Source: Leptodontidium sp. MPI-SDFR-AT-0119 (lineage: Eukaryota; Ascomycota; Leotiomycetes; Helotiales; Leptodontidiaceae). Taken from it: a DNA stretch of 64,000 nt. The position numbers and the translations under genes were made by a program. Shown one piece after another: positions 26,060 to 39,399 of the stretch; position 1 is the first letter of the stretch, and the number at the start of each line of letters is the position of its first letter. A model generated the notes under the pieces. That model saw only the letters and a program-made list of their open reading frames with translations, was not told the DNA's origin and did not search any database. The stretch lies in contig JAHLEZ010000016.1 of NCBI GenBank assembly GCA_020726505.1, positions 1,054,001-1,118,000 on the forward strand. The letters run 5' to 3'.

Positions 26060-26720
26060 TTAATACTTACAAGAGCGCTCGACCTCGCCTACTACAAATA
26101 CTATATTCGGTGCGTTCGTCTCCTCGCAAAGAACCTATCTCACGAATACGCCTTTAACAATCCTAAGAGTAAGAAATACGTATATTACGTAGAAAAGAAG
26201 TCCCGGGGCAACTTAGTAAGTACTCTTATTTCTTTTCCTTATTTTAAATCGTATCCGAACTATCGCCGAAAGTACTCCGGATATAGTTACTAATATATAA
26301 TAAATTCTATAGTTTGTTACTAAAAAGTACCTTCGTTTAATTACTGCCCTCGAGGCGAAAGATAAAGAAGTTATTATTACTGCCGCTGAATCAATCGATT
26401 CGACATTATTAGTCGCTACTATTAATACACTAAAGACTACTAGGGAGTTATCGTTAGCGTTATACGCCGGGAAATCGCTAGCTTAGCTAACTCGTAAGTA
26501 ATAAGTTAACCCCCTTATCCTTTTTAATATTAAGGCTCTTAAGTATTAACGCTTTATATTATACGAGATAGTATTAGTCTTAAACTAACTCCTCACTGTC
26601 GTCTCCTCTACCGCCACTAAGTGTAATAAAGAGGACGGCGGTAAGGACGATCCTCTTATTAAGCGCCCCCGCCGAAGTCGCCGTTATAGCGCGGAAGAGG
26701 AGGACGAGGAACCTCTTTTA
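26060..26720 (+). pseudogene. Antisense Cys-rich ORF remnant inside Copia-1
   Basis: On the + strand, opposite to pol, 26065-26215 reads like RALDLAYYKYYIRCVRL followed by LLAKNLSHEYAFNN and KSKKYVYYVEK. Several Tyr codons (TAT/TAC) stand where a C-x2-C...C...C-x2-C pattern would be expected if TGT/TGC had mutated. Downstream, 26630-26720 reads as a basic/acidic tail (KRPRRSRRYSAEEEDEEP). It lies between RNase H and the 3' LTR. It may be a captured or accessory ORF; the family is not recognised. Confidence 0.45.
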
Positions 26721-27149
26721 AATATATATACGTAAGGGATTTAGCCTTGTTTCAGATTGGCTTTATAATAGGCTCTTCGTGGCGGCACTTTCTTTATACT
26801 ATTATACGGGAGTAGCCCCCTATAGTAAAACCGGCAGTTTGTCCTTATTAAAGTGTTATCGCAAGGCCGCTTATTAGCGCTTTAAATTAAAGAGTATTTT
26901 AAAACTAAATTAAGTGTGTTTTTAACTTCGCAATTTAATTAAATATAAAAATAATCGCAAGTAATAAATCAATAAAATGAGAGTTATAAGGAAATATAAA
27001 AAAATCAACGAGTATAAGAAACCCCTCTATTATTAGTCCGAATTAACTCTAGTTAACCGTTAAACTTAACCCTCTATTTTAATAGTGAGGATATTAGTAT
27101 TAATAAAATCCCGAAGAGCCTTATTCGGAGTACTCTTCGTCATAGCGTC

Positions 27150-27480
27150 AGTAAGATTATTAGCGCTATTAATCTATTAAACCTCTATTAACTCTTTGCG
27201 CTTATATAATTAACGAATAGTTATAATATTAATTATTAAGCGCTTCTCCTTTGTCGTATTAAGCTTAATAATATATTTATAAAGGGACAAGGAATTTATA
27301 TAAATAATAGTAAGAAGACGTGAGATATTAAGTTTATTAGTTACTATATTAATAGTCGTACTAAGGGAGATCAATATATTGATGTTAGTTACTATAATAT
27401 ATAACTCTGATGTGAGTATTACACGAGTTACTCTCTTATACTTTATTAAGCTAATATACACGATATTACTAGTCAAAGTA
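27150..27480 (-). pseudogene. Copia-1 RNase H remnant
   Basis: The minus frame reads KYKRVTRVILTSELYI and, further on, KLNTTKEKRLIINIITIR. These are the spaced signatures of Copia RNase H (KxxR(V/I)TRSxLxSELYA; KxGTTxEKRLMID), with substitutions expected from RIP. Confidence 0.8.
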
Positions 27481-29149
27481 AATTACATATCCTTTACTGT
27501 TTCGGCATTAATTACTAATACAAAACCTATCTATAAACTCAGGTCTTTATTATTAACAAAAGAGCCGTCTACAAAAACGTAGACCTTCGTAAACTATAAG
27601 TCAATTAATATATATTATAGTCCTCTCTTTAAGTTGTCTATTTACTATTTAAGGCGTAAGTTCAAGGCCTTAACGTCGTCTTCCGTCGGATCTTAGTATT
27701 ATACTACGGCTAAGAGATTAAATGTCGCTTCCGACTAATATATAATAATAAGATAAGTTACTTAAGTTCACTGTTCCTTATAAGCCTTCTTATAGTCCTC
27801 TTTTCTTACGTCAACTAACTCTAGCCTTACTCCCTGCCCCTTCTAAGACATATAGAGGCTATCCTTATTTATAATAATAATATACTTATTAAACGTAATA
27901 GTTTTAATAAAGAATAGTACTTGTATCGGCTTCGTTAGAAAACCGGCCTTAGTAATCTTATCTTACTCTCTTACTAAGAAGTCCATATTTCTTAGAATTA
28001 ACGTGTCGTTTGTCTATATTTTTACGACTCTAAAGTTATAGCTTTCTTTAATACTAATTAATAAATATAAGTCGTATATTAATATCTCTATTTATAAGTT
28101 CTTTATATAATATTTATAATATATATTAAACTAATAGTTTCCGGACTTAAGTATGTCGTATAATAGTAGTACTACTATAAATATTATATTAGGAAGGAAA
28201 TTTCTTGTAATCTCTTTTAGTGGCTATATAAAAATGTCTCGAAGAAGCCTTATATTTACTTAGACGTAAGCTTAAGTAATATCCTTAATAATTAGATGGG
28301 ATTCAGACTAGTTTTAAAGGAGATTTAAGTACTTAATAGTAACAGCTAAAAATATAATTAACCGTTAATTAAATTATTAGATCGTTAGAGACTAAGTCAA
28401 AATCTCTCTCTTCCCTTTATTATTAAAGTATTAAATTATTAGTCTTAACTTCTTATATAGAGCTAACGTCTCTTTACCTTTGACTTCGTCTATTATTCTT
28501 GACTTAAAGATATAGTAGCCTCTTACTTTAAAGTCGTCCTTATAAATAGATATAAAAACACCCCTTTTAATAAGTACTTTGTATTTTGTCCTTTAGGACT
28601 ACTAAAATAATAGTTTAAGTATTATAATCTTCCCTTTAGTGTGAAGTTTAATAAATAACTCTTAGTCCCTTGTCTCCTTCTTAGTTAGAAACACTTTAGT
28701 ATTATAATTGTCATTAATAGTTAGTAAATCTAAAATGTGTTTCGTAAATAGAATTTCGATAGCGATTCAGGGTAAGTTTAGTACTATTTCAGTGGCGTTT
28801 TTAACTAAAGATCTTAAATATTACTTATAAATATCCTCTAATAAGTTTTCTTTTTGTCGTTTAATATTAAAGGTATTTATTTTAAAGAGACGAACTGTCG
28901 TCGATTAAAACGTACGTATTCTCTTATTTTCTATATTAATCTTATATAATTCCCCTTTATACTTAAGAAATTATAAAGTCTTATTTATCTTTTGCCCTCT
29001 TAATACACTAGAACTTAATTATTAAGGTAAAAATCGTAAATATAAGTAATTCCGGGGCCGTTTCGTGTGACTAATATATTATTAACTTTACGCGTAATAT
29101 AGATTTTCTATACCTCCTTTATAACTTTCCTAATCGTAATCGCACGTTA

Positions 29150-29700
29150 CTCGACTGACAAATTTAGGGGGTCTAACTCTGTTATTCTAAGGTATACGCT
29201 AAAAATAAGTAATATAAGGATAAGCCCGTTAAGTCTAATTATATTATTTACTACTTTTATTACTATTTATAGTTAGTCTTTATTACTTAACTTAAGGTGC
29301 TCTTCTATAACGATTTTATAGGCACGGCGTAATAGGCGGTAATATCGCTTAACTTTACTAATTAAATAATATGCCTTAATAAGTACTAACTTAAGGGTAC
29401 TACTTATAGATCTAAGTGTACTCTGAAACTCCTTAGAATTAAAATTAGTACTATAATCGTACACGACGAAATCTAAGGGTCTAAGGTAAGTGTTAATTTA
29501 TACTAACTTAAATATATTAAAGGTAGCCTAAGCCGTAACCGAACCGGGGGCCTTTCGAAGTAGTTTTGCCGCACTAAAACCCGTTGCCTCATCTACGATA
29601 TAAAGGGTATATTGTTCTCTAAACATTACGATATCGACGTAAACTATATAATTAAAGTCGACGTCGTCTTATAACTTAAAGCAGAACTTATGTAGAATAT
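29150..29700 (-). pseudogene. Copia-1 integrase remnant
   Basis: The minus frame from 29464 reads STNFNSKEFQ then VKRYYRLLRRAYKIV, matching the Copia integrase stretch around the second catalytic Asp and the VERYHGPLRRAYxII motif of fungal Copia elements. The catalytic context is degraded. Confidence 0.8.
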
Positions 29701-31030
29701 CTATGTGTTTCTAGTAGTACTCACACATTTCCTTAACCCTTAATATGATTTCCAAGTCATACTTATAACTAGCTTAGTCTAATAAGTACTATAGACGTCT
29801 TACTAAAGGGTGTCCGAAACGTCTATAAAGCCGACGTATTTTTAGTTTAGTTAAGTAATATATATTTATTATTCTAGTCAAAGTGTCTAGTAATTAACGA
29901 TATTAATCCAAAGGTAGCTATAAATACTTATACTTCTATATAATTAAGTACTTCTTATTACCTTAAATTAAGACATTGTGTAAGTTATTGTATTACGCGT
30001 TAAGCGCATCTAACTATTATAAGTAAACTAGAAACGGGATATCTACGTCTACGATTTAAAAGTCTATTTCTCTAGCTAGAGTATAAATTGTAGTAACTCT
30101 TAAGGATAGTCACGAACTGGCACTAAATATAATCCGGCTTTAGCCCACTTAGTTAATATTAAACTTAATATCTTAAATTCGTTATAATACTTATAGTTAA
30201 TTAATCCCTCCCGTGATTTTATTAAATGCCCTTATGTTAATTAATAGACCTTAAAAGAATCTGTCTATTTATTACGTTATATAAGCCTCGCTTAGAGTAA
30301 GTCTCTTGATTTTACTTTCTAAGATGTGAGTAGCTTTTCTCTCCTTAAGTTACCTTATAACTTCTTATATATTATACTGTGCCTCACTTATTATAAATAC
30401 AGTCGTAAAGTTTACGGTATTATTACTATTATCGTCGTCGGAACTCTCTAAAGAATCGTTAATATCTATTAAAGTGTCTGAGTCTATATTCTAGTGACCT
30501 CCTGAATAGTGTCTAGATATAGTCCAATTCTAGTCCGAATTAGGATTAATCCCCTTAATATAAGTTAAGTAACTCCTAAAAGTCTTATTTGTAGCTCTTA
30601 CTCTTTTAGCCTTACACGCCGCGAAGTATCTTGCCTTAGACACTGCCTGCTCTTTATTAGAGTAGCGACTATTATAATAATCTATCTTTTTATAAATAAT
30701 ATACTTTATATAGCCTAATATAAACTTGAATTTGTCTCTGCGTTTATTTTTACTTAAAAATGTTATCTTATAGTTAAAGTAATAAGCCGCCTTATTTACG
30801 ACATAAGATTAGTGGCGATTTGTATTAAATTTAGAGTACTTACTTACCCTCGATCCTGAGTTATGAGTTACTTTAACGCCGACGGCGGAGCGAAGACTAT
30901 TTATTAATATAAGGAAAGTAAGGGGTGCCTAGAATAAGGCTATCTTAAAGAGGAGGTTCCTTATTATTACTTATACGAGCTTATTATAAAGTGTCTTGTC
31001 GTTCTATATATTATTGTCCTTTAGGCTAAG

Positions 31031-31332
31031 TGTTACGGCTAGCCAGAGGTTGATACGGCGAGTTGACTCAAGCTTTATATTTAGGCCTAAGGCTACGCTC
31101 AGAATCGAGAAGAAAAGACAAGGAGGAAAGGAGAGCTCTCCGTAAGGGGGAGCTCGAGTATAAATATATGAAGGGCCCTCCTAATGGGGCCTAGCGTAGT
31201 CGAGTGCTATTCACGTCAACATGTCGTAGGCTCGCCTCTTAGTCTTCCCTATTGGGCTTAGCGCCGTCGCATAGCCAGCGATGCTACGAGCCTATGTCAA
31301 TTAAAATACGAGGCGTATCGTAAGTCGTAACA
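31031..31332 (-). repeat. Gypsy-C 3' LTR
   Basis: 302 bp, TGTTAC...GTAACA, matching 37318-37619; preceded by CTAAG and followed by the complement of the polypurine tract. Confidence 0.95.
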
Positions 31333-31419
31333 TTACCCCCCCCCTCCCAAAAAACTACGTCCGCGCAATTGTAACTACAACTATATCGTCCTCTAGGTCG
31401 TTATAGTCGTTAATACTAG

Positions 31420-31650
31420 CGTTATAAGCCTCTAGCCACTTTAGGAGAGCTCTCGGCGGGCCCTTAGCGTTAGGATGCTCTAAGTAGAACTGCTTAATTA
31501 TATACGGAGCTATTATAACATCTAAGTATAAGTACTACTCTAGGTCCTCGTCTGCGCCTAGCCACTTAATGTGATAAAATAACTTATTTCGCATAACCTT
31601 AGAGCCAAGGATACCTTTAATTTCCCACTTATCTTACTTAGGCAACAGCT
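31420..31650 (-). pseudogene. Gypsy-C chromodomain remnant
   Basis: The minus frame reads LFYHIKWLGADEDLE, a mutated WY position, then APYIIKQFYLEHPN and GPPRALLKWL. This is the order of the chromodomain and tail found at the end of chromovirus integrases. Confidence 0.75.
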
Positions 31651-33249
31651 AAATAAGTGCCGGCGTAGCTCTGGCTTGTCCCGGCAGGGGGTTGTCGACG
31701 TACTTACGGAGCGAGTACGAGTAAAAGACAGGGTGAATTGACTAGTCCTCTAGTAACTCAACTCTTTAGCTCTCTCCTTCCCTAGCGATTACCTTGATAA
31801 GGCCGTACTACTTATTAGATAACTTCCTTAAAAGTTAGTTAACGTTTTAGTTCCGAGTGTCGACTAGTACTAAGTCGCTAATGTCTTAGTCAATAGCGCG
31901 TCGCCCACGATTCGCTAGTCGTTCTATTTTCTCTTGTTAATCTTTAAGGGACGATTATGTGACTTCTATGACCTCCTTCATTCGTAATACTACTTAGAGA
32001 GCCTCCTCGTAATTAAGTTTCTTTATTACCGTAGCCGGAGGCTTTAAGTTAACTAAGTCCTAGGAAATCCTTAGCTTAACGCCGTTAAGTAACTAAAAAA
32101 GAGACAGGCGGCCTAAGGACTCGTGTAGTAACGTTAGTTAAGCGATGTCTATAATCAGTAAGAGGTCGCTCTAATTGTCTTAGTAATAGTAATAAAAGGG
32201 ACAGAGCCGCTACTTAATATATTAATTCGTCACCTTTGTCTAACCGTCGACGTTTAGGTTATACGCCGTCGTTAGCTTTACCTTAGTCCTGAGGATACGA
32301 CAGTACTCCTTCTAAAAGGAGGAGACAAACTGAGGTCCTCGGTCCGAGACAATAGAGTCCAGTATACTAAAGTGTCGAGTCTAATAGACGAGGAAGAGAA
32401 TAACTATGCCTTTAGTAATAATTATATCGTTATAAGGTATTAAGACCGGTTTCTTAAATAAGCGGTCAACGAGAACTATAGCGAAGTTATAACCGTGCTT
32501 ATTTAGTAATAACTTCGTAAAGTCTATTATGAGGTGTTAATACGGCCGAGTAAGGATTAATAGGGGGTATAAGAAGCCAGGGGTCTTATCCTTACGGGCT
32601 TTTTGTCAAGAGCAACTACAGTTTATTACGTATCAAGCTATGTCTGTGGTGAGGCCGTTCTAGTGATATTTACGACTTAGTAATGCCTTTATCTTTCCGA
32701 TCCCCGCGTGTGCTACTAAAGGTTAGGAATATATATAGCGAATAAGTGTCGTGCGAAGCTCCGGCGGCTCTAAGGGCACTTCTAGGCGGCCTTAGAAAAG
32801 TAACTTGTCGTTTATTAACTCGTAATCTAGCGACTGTTCCTTAGCTTTTTGTCGGAGAAGCTCTAGCGAGGGAGACGACTTATTAGCCAGGAGCACTTAA
32901 TCGATAACGTCGTATTCCGCGATATTATATACTACTATAGAGTTAAGGTCTAGTTCCTCCGCGATAAGCGTCTCTAAGTCGATTAGCACTCCTGTATTTG
33001 ACTCTAGCTCTGGCTTTAGCTCGTCACGTGTCTTAGTATCGCGATCTAGGATTATGGCGTTTATAGGTACTAAGGGTATCGTCTCTACGACCTCGATATA
33101 AGCTTCTATAGGATCGACGGCGGAGAGCTAGAGGTCGCTAGCGACTCGCGGGTCAATTTTATTAGTCGGAATCAGCTATTAGCTGCGGATGGCCCGCTTA
33201 CGTGCCTCCGTAGCCGTGAGGTCTTAATCCCGTCGAGACAAGGTGTTAG

Positions 33250-34450
33250 CCAAAGTATTAATCGTCCTAGTACAGTATATAATCGTGAAATAAAAATCCG
33301 CAAAGAACTCGGCCTATCGAGCCTGCCTAGCCGTAAGGTCCTTAGTAGTCATAAAGTACTCTAGGGCTTAATAGTCTATATAAATAAGGACATTTTTCTA
33401 GGCACTTAAGAGCTCCGGGCGATATTACTTAAATAACTAAAAAATCGCTAATATCTCTTTATCGTAAATTAAGTAATTAAGCTCAGGGTCTATTATAGTC
33501 TTAGAAAAGTATCTTATAAGGTGAAAAGTATTGTCTTCTTGAAGTTAAAATAAAACCCTAGCGACGACTTTATCTGAGGAATTAGTCTCTAGCTGCGTTT
33601 ACTTAGTAAAGTCGTAGTAGCGAAGAACCGGCGTAAATTAAAGGGCTTCCTAGAGAGTCTCTTATGCGTTTTTATAGGCGTTGTCGAAGACGAAGGGAAC
33701 GTCCTTTCTAGTAAGTATCGTAAGAGGACGTATAATGCGACTGTAGTCTTTAATAAACCGGTAGTAAAAGTTACAGAAGCCAAGGTAACTCTATATACCC
33801 TGTATATTATTAGCGTATCGCTAGTCCTTAATTATACTAATCTTCTCTAAGTCTACTTCTACGCTATCGACTTTAATAACGAATCCCAAGAACTTAGTCT
33901 TTTACACGCTAAACTCAGACTTCTTAATATTAGCCTAAAGTCCGTGTGCTTATAATATTACTATAACTTTCTTGACGTGGACCTTATATTCCTCCGGAGT
34001 AGACGAATATATAAGGATATTGTCTATATAAGCCGCGCAAAAGTCGTCGAGGTACTCTATAAGGATATCGTTAATAAATCGCTAGAAAGTCGCCGGACTA
34101 TTAATAAGGCTAAAGGGAAGGACCTTGTACTTGTACGTGCTATATCAGGTGCGAAAGGTCGTATAGTCTTCGCTCTTAGGGGACATATAAATACAATAAA
34201 AAGCTTACTAAATATTAAGCTTTATAAAGACCTTTGCCTTATAAATACAAGCTATTATCTCATCGATTAAAGGGATCGGGTACGGGTCCTTCTTTAATAA
34301 GGCATTTAACTTCCGGTAGTCGACGTATAGCCTAAGACTACCATCGGCTTTCTTAGCAAAGAGAATAGGGGCCGCGTAAGGTACACTAGAGGGCTTAATA
34401 AAGCCTTTGTGTAAGTTATTAATAATGTATCGCTTAGTCTCTAACAACTG
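33250..34450 (-). pseudogene. Gypsy-C reverse transcriptase and RNase H remnant
   Basis: The minus frame from 34447 reads KGFIKPSSVPYAAPILFAKK and GSLRLYVDYRKLN, a classic Gypsy RT N-terminus, unusually well kept. The catalytic box near 34005-34045 reads [10 protein letters not shown], so the second Asp of YxDD has become Asn (GAC/GAT to AAT class change). RNase H follows towards 33.25 kb with further stops. Confidence 0.85.
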
Positions 34451-35763
34451 TTCTTTAGTTATACGCTAAAGAGACTTAAAGGACAAGTCGTTCTCCTTAG
34501 TAAGCTCGATTTAGTAGTTTATACTTTAGTGATGCGCTAGTAGCTCGTTAGAGGCTCGCCGGGAGAAGAGAAGAGTATACTCTTAGTACTCTATCGAGAG
34601 CTTCTTACTTACTAACTTATCGTCTTACGCGTACTTAGCCTCTAAGGCTTCCTCTAGGGTCAAGTCTCTATTTATTAATACGAGTTCGACGCTTAGTTAG
34701 TCTAAGGCCTCTCGCCGGCGACGAGTCAGTTCTTAGTCAATCTCAAGTATTAATACTATAAAGGTTTATATCTTATTCTTCTTAGCCCTCTTAAGTCAGA
34801 GGTACGTCGTAAATATCGCTATTATTAATATAAGGAAGATTTTCGTAGTAAGCGCCTTTATTTAGTAATTCGCTAGAGAAACTTTATAAGTTCTCTTGTC
34901 CTTAAGTAATAATCTTAGATCACAAGATATTAAAGGGTTTAATTACTCTTTTATAACTCGTAAGCGCTCTTAGACTTCTCTAGTAAAGCTCGAGGGTTAA
35001 GTTAGCGAGACGCTAGCGGTAAGTCAGACGGGGGCCTTTATCTTAGGGGAATCGTCGAGCGCCGCAAGCTTAACTTGTCTCCGGCGGTAGTCATTTATAT
35101 TTATAAGGGCATCCCTTCGTTTCGCGTCAAACTAGTGAGACTTAACAATTGGCTTATTAGAACGGTTAATATTAACAAAGACTCGCTAGTCAAAGTACGG
35201 CTAGACGGGCATATCTAATAACTATTTTAGCCGATTATAGTTCTTCGTATACGACTACTTTAAGTCGTAATACTCGAGGAACTTTCGACTAATTAAGACG
35301 TCGGTGTTTCCTAGGTTAGTCACTAAAAAGGGGAAGTTAATTCGCCGGCGGTCAATTGTTAAGGTAAGTAAGACGGCCGTATTAATTGGCTTGCCTTTCT
35401 TATTATTATAATTAGTTAGGATAATTAACTAAGGGAGGGATATAAAAGAGATATTAAATTACTTGACGAGTCGATATATAAAAGAGGTTTTAATAACACT
35501 AAAAATATTAACTTCGCTATTAATATATATAAGTGTCTTAGTAAAGAATCTATTTCTTCTTAGTTCAATATTAATTAAGAATTATCGTCCTTTAATAAGA
35601 GCATAGAAATCAAATGTTAAGTCTTTCTATAAGTTATAGTTTATACTAAGGTATAAGTCTTTGCCACGGCTTAGGAGTTTTTTAAGAGCTTATTAGTCTT
35701 TAGATTCTCGCCGACGACTAACTAAGAAATCGACTTATCGAGAGCCTAGTCCCTACGGCGCTT

Positions 35764-35806
35764 AGGGCAGTCGCTAGCCTAATGGCCGGTCTTACTATAG
35801 TAAAGA
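35764..35806 (-). pseudogene. Gypsy-C gag zinc knuckle, two key positions lost
   Basis: Minus translation gives C-L-Y-Y-S-K-T-G-H-stop-A-S-D-C, a CX2CX4HX4C nucleocapsid knuckle in which the second Cys is Tyr (TGT to TAT) and the residue after His is TAG. Both changes are of RIP type. Confidence 0.8.
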
Positions 35807-37317
35807 CAGGTGTCAGAAGAGACGTCCTTAGGTACAGGAGGAGGTACGGGGGACTTAGGTCGGCGCAAGACAGGCGAAGGAGAGGGCGTACGCTAGCGGG
35901 CATCTGACGACTGTCTTAGAGTCGGTAGTCTCCATACGTGAGTAGTAAGGGTAAGTGAAGTCAAACGCTAGCTGTCCTTCTTTAGGATGCCGCGCGAGTC
36001 GCTAGTACTCGTATTATTAAAGGAGACTCGAGGGGCTTCGCGGATAATAATAATAACACGTCTATTAATTCGTCTAGTAGCGATATTCTGTAGCTCGCGA
36101 TCCGAGACGACTAAGAACTTATTAAGAGCCGTATAATCTCTAGCGAATTTATACTTCTTAGTCTAGATGTCGTACTTAAGCTCATCCGAGACTTTCTCGT
36201 ATACGTCGTCGAACTAGCGATTAAGTAAGATTTTTCTAGTAACCGCGTATGTCGTAAACTTTATACGGAACTTATTATAAGTTATACTACTTATTTATAG
36301 TTAATTATACTTAAGCTTAGCGGCTTATACTCGGTTGTGGTTAAAGAAACACTAGTCTAGGGCCTTTAAGACGTCGGCGGCTCTGTTAAAGTCTCTAGCG
36401 AAGTCGGGGTCTATTTATTAAAGGATAATAGTCTTAGCCTTTCCCTTTATATATTCAAAGTAAGTATAGACTTACGATTCGCCGATGAGGAAGTTACTTA
36501 AGTACTTTTAAATAAAGAGCTTTATATCTATCTTCTAAGTGTCGTATTTAATTTCGTTCTTATAGTCGCTAAAGGGGGTACGGGGGTACTTGACCTTATT
36601 AGGCTCGACGGCAGGGATGGCGGGGTTTAGTTTAAGGAGGTAATAGTCGGCGGTAAATTAGAGGTCCGCCGTAAGAGCACGTACGGATTAGACAAAAGGA
36701 GAGGGAGTACTAGTCTCTTAGCGAGGGTTATTAATAGTATATTAAGTAAGGGCTTGTGTGACGGCGGCGGCGACAGTAGAGTTAACGGAGTCCTTAATTA
36801 GCTGATCTACTTTAGTTTATTAAGCGGGGGTAAGGCCCTTTATATCGGTAGGCTCTAGCGATGCGTCGAAGAAACGCTGGGGCTTACCCTCTGAGTCTGA
36901 ATCGAATCCGTTAAAGCTTTCTGGCTCCTCCGAGAGAGTCTCGACCGAAAGGATAGGGGTGTTAGTAAAGCCTAGCCGTACAGGGGCGCTCCTTTCTCTA
37001 GAGCTTCGCCGACGAGGGGGAGAAGTCGGTAGTAGTGATAGGGTAAGGTAAAGAGGTGTTTGAGGTTGTCGATCGATATATTAATTAAACATACGTTCGA
37101 AACGAGGCGCGCGTCAAGTTGCGGCAAGGCAGGTTAATCGCGAGAGAATATCTAGCTTTTTCTAGGACAGTCTACTACTAGGGTAAAGAGGTACTTATCT
37201 ATCAAATAAGCTAAGGTGTTGAGGCTCGTTATTAGCTTATTATAAGGGCAGGTCGATAAGGCGCAAGACTAGGTGAGATATAACGCTTCATAGTAAAGGG
37301 GTACTAGTCTTTTCTTA

Positions 37318-37619
37318 TGTTACGGCTAGCTAGAGGTTAATACGGCGAGTTAACTTAAGCTTTGTATTTGGGCCTAAGGCTACGCTCAGAATCGAGAAGA
37401 AAAGACAAGGAGGAAAGGAGAGCTTTCCGTAAGGGGGAGCTCGAGTATAAATACATGAAGGGCCCTCTTAATAGGGCCTAGCGTAGTCGAGTGCCATTCA
37501 CGTCAATATGTCGCAGGCTCGCCTCCTAGTCTTCCCTATTGGGCTTAGCGCCGTCGCATAGCCAGCGATGCTACGAGCCTATGTCGGTTAGAATACGAGG
37601 CGCATCGTAGGTCGTAACA
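37318..37619 (-). repeat. Gypsy-C 5' LTR
   Basis: 302 bp, ends GTAACA at 37619; the TSD CTAAG follows. Confidence 0.95.
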
Positions 37620-38231
37620 CTAAGTTAAATACTTTATAATTCCTTAGTAAAGTTCTCTAATTAAGTTAGTACTAGTTTTCCCGTCTAGTAAGGTTTATCT
37701 TAAAATAATAAGAAAGTCAGACTAAACTACTAACTAAAGAACTTATTAACTTTCTCTTTTGTCTTAAAGTACTCGCGAGTTGTTCTAATAAGCTCATTAA
37801 ATAAGTACCCTTTATTCTATAAGTACTAGTAGTAGTACGAACTAGCTCCGTCTTATAGTATCGACAGAAAAGCTCGGTTTTAGACCTTAGTCTCAACTAA
37901 TACTCTCTAATATAAGTCGGCGAAAATATAAAGCTTCTTATTTAAGTAATCTTTGTCTCTATTATATTAAAGCTCCTTAATATATATCTTAATAAAGTTT
38001 ACTAACAATTTTACTTAGTCCGGTGTTAATAAATCTATGACATATTATAATAGCCGAATTGACTCCGTATATAGTCCAGTAGTCTTAAGAACCTCAAATA
38101 GTAGTAATAACCCGTCTTATAAGTGTATTACTAGCGTTAGTGTTGTAAAGTAGAGAATGATAGTGTGAATAATGATTCTATTAAGGGGGCATTTCTAGGT
38201 CTATATAACTACTTTGAGTACCAAATACCAA

Positions 38232-38320
38232 GCTCTCGCATCGGTTATTAGCTTTGTATCAAGTTACTAGCTTTGTATCAAAGGCTCGCATCGGTTATTA
38301 GGCTCGCATATGGCTAGTAT
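38232..38320. repeat. Short tandem motifs in the Copia-1 leader
   Basis: GCTTTGTATCAA occurs twice and CTCGCATCGGTTATTAG twice within 90 bp, on the 5' side of Copia-1. Could be a leader or promoter repeat of the element. Confidence 0.7.
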
Positions 38321-39399
38321 TCTTATAAGTGTGGGATTCGGCAACGCGTGGTTATTTAATCTCCACGAGTAGAGATTACTTAGGAGATCTCTTTTAAGAG
38401 TAAATAAGAACTCCTTCTTTAAGACTATAAGTAAAGTTATATTATATAAATTATTAGCCTTATCTCCTCTAGTAAAGGAGATCTTAAGTGATCTTAATAG
38501 CTAAATTGTCTCTATAAGCTTTATTCTTAATCTTTCTAAAGGAGTGTCTTCCTCCACAGAATAAATAATTACCTTTAGTTAGTGTTATAAAGACATTAGG
38601 GGTTGATTTTATTAAAGTGTTATTAAGATTAATAGTAATAAGTAAGAGACTAATTCCTAGATATAATTCAGTACTAAATTAGGGTAGTTCTGAATTTATA
38701 TCTCTATTTAGTCTTTTAGTCACAAATTTTCCTTAGTTTATATTACCTCTACTAAAGCCTTTATTGTCCTTGTCCCCCTTTGTCGTCGTATAAATATATT
38801 AAATACTTATAAGTCGTCCTTAAGGTATATACGTTTCGTAACTTTAATTAATTTAAACTCCTTTACTATCTAACCTTTAAAATACTCCCAAAAGTCCTAA
38901 AAAGGAATTCTCCTTTAATACGGCTATTATAGAAGAACTCACGGAACTTCCGCGAGTATACTGTCGTATTTCTTATAAAAGTTAAGTCAAGATTTAGTGT
39001 TTCTCTTAATATAGTCGTGTTATTAAATGTTTCCGGAGTTAATTCTAGCTCCGGCGTATAGTTTAAAGTATCCGCTATTATGTTAGATACGATTTATAAG
39101 TAATCTTGTAAGTTCTTAGATAAGTTTCTTAAAAGTCTAAAATTTTAGATTTAAGGATATTAAATTAATAGTCTTCGTAAAGTAAGTGTTATATTATAAT
39201 AACTCTTCTCTAACGTGTAATAGTCTTAGTCGAGTCTCAAGAGAGAAGTTACATTCCTTTTACGATTTAGAATAGGTAAAATGCCCTTTAAGGAAAATAT
39301 AATTAAGTAATCCTTAAGTTAAAGCCTAAAATCCGCTCTATAGCCTAAGACTTTTTTTGTTTATAATAAGGTTAATAATATAAGCTTACTACTAATTAG

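Larger units (their letters stand above)
31031..37619 (-). mobile_element. Complete chromovirus 'Gypsy-C' nested in Copia-1
   Basis: 6,589 bp between two 302-bp LTRs (31031-31332 and 37318-37619), TGTTACGG...GTAACA. A perfect 5-bp duplication CTAAG lies at 31026-31030 and 37620-37624. A G-rich polypurine tract (complement at 31333-31350) marks the minus orientation. Right to left: gag with a zinc knuckle (about 35.8 kb), RT (34.45-33.8 kb), RNase H, integrase and a chromodomain near 31.5 kb. Frames are interrupted throughout. It is younger than Copia-1, into which it inserted, and its LTRs differ mainly by transitions. Confidence 0.95.

Noticed and set aside
33977..34270. 97-aa plus-strand open frame
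   Set aside because: Antisense shadow of the well-recognised Gypsy-C reverse transcriptase on the minus strand.
38232..38320. Possible CRISPR-like repeat spacing
   Set aside because: Only two copies of each motif, not evenly spaced, inside a eukaryotic retrotransposon.
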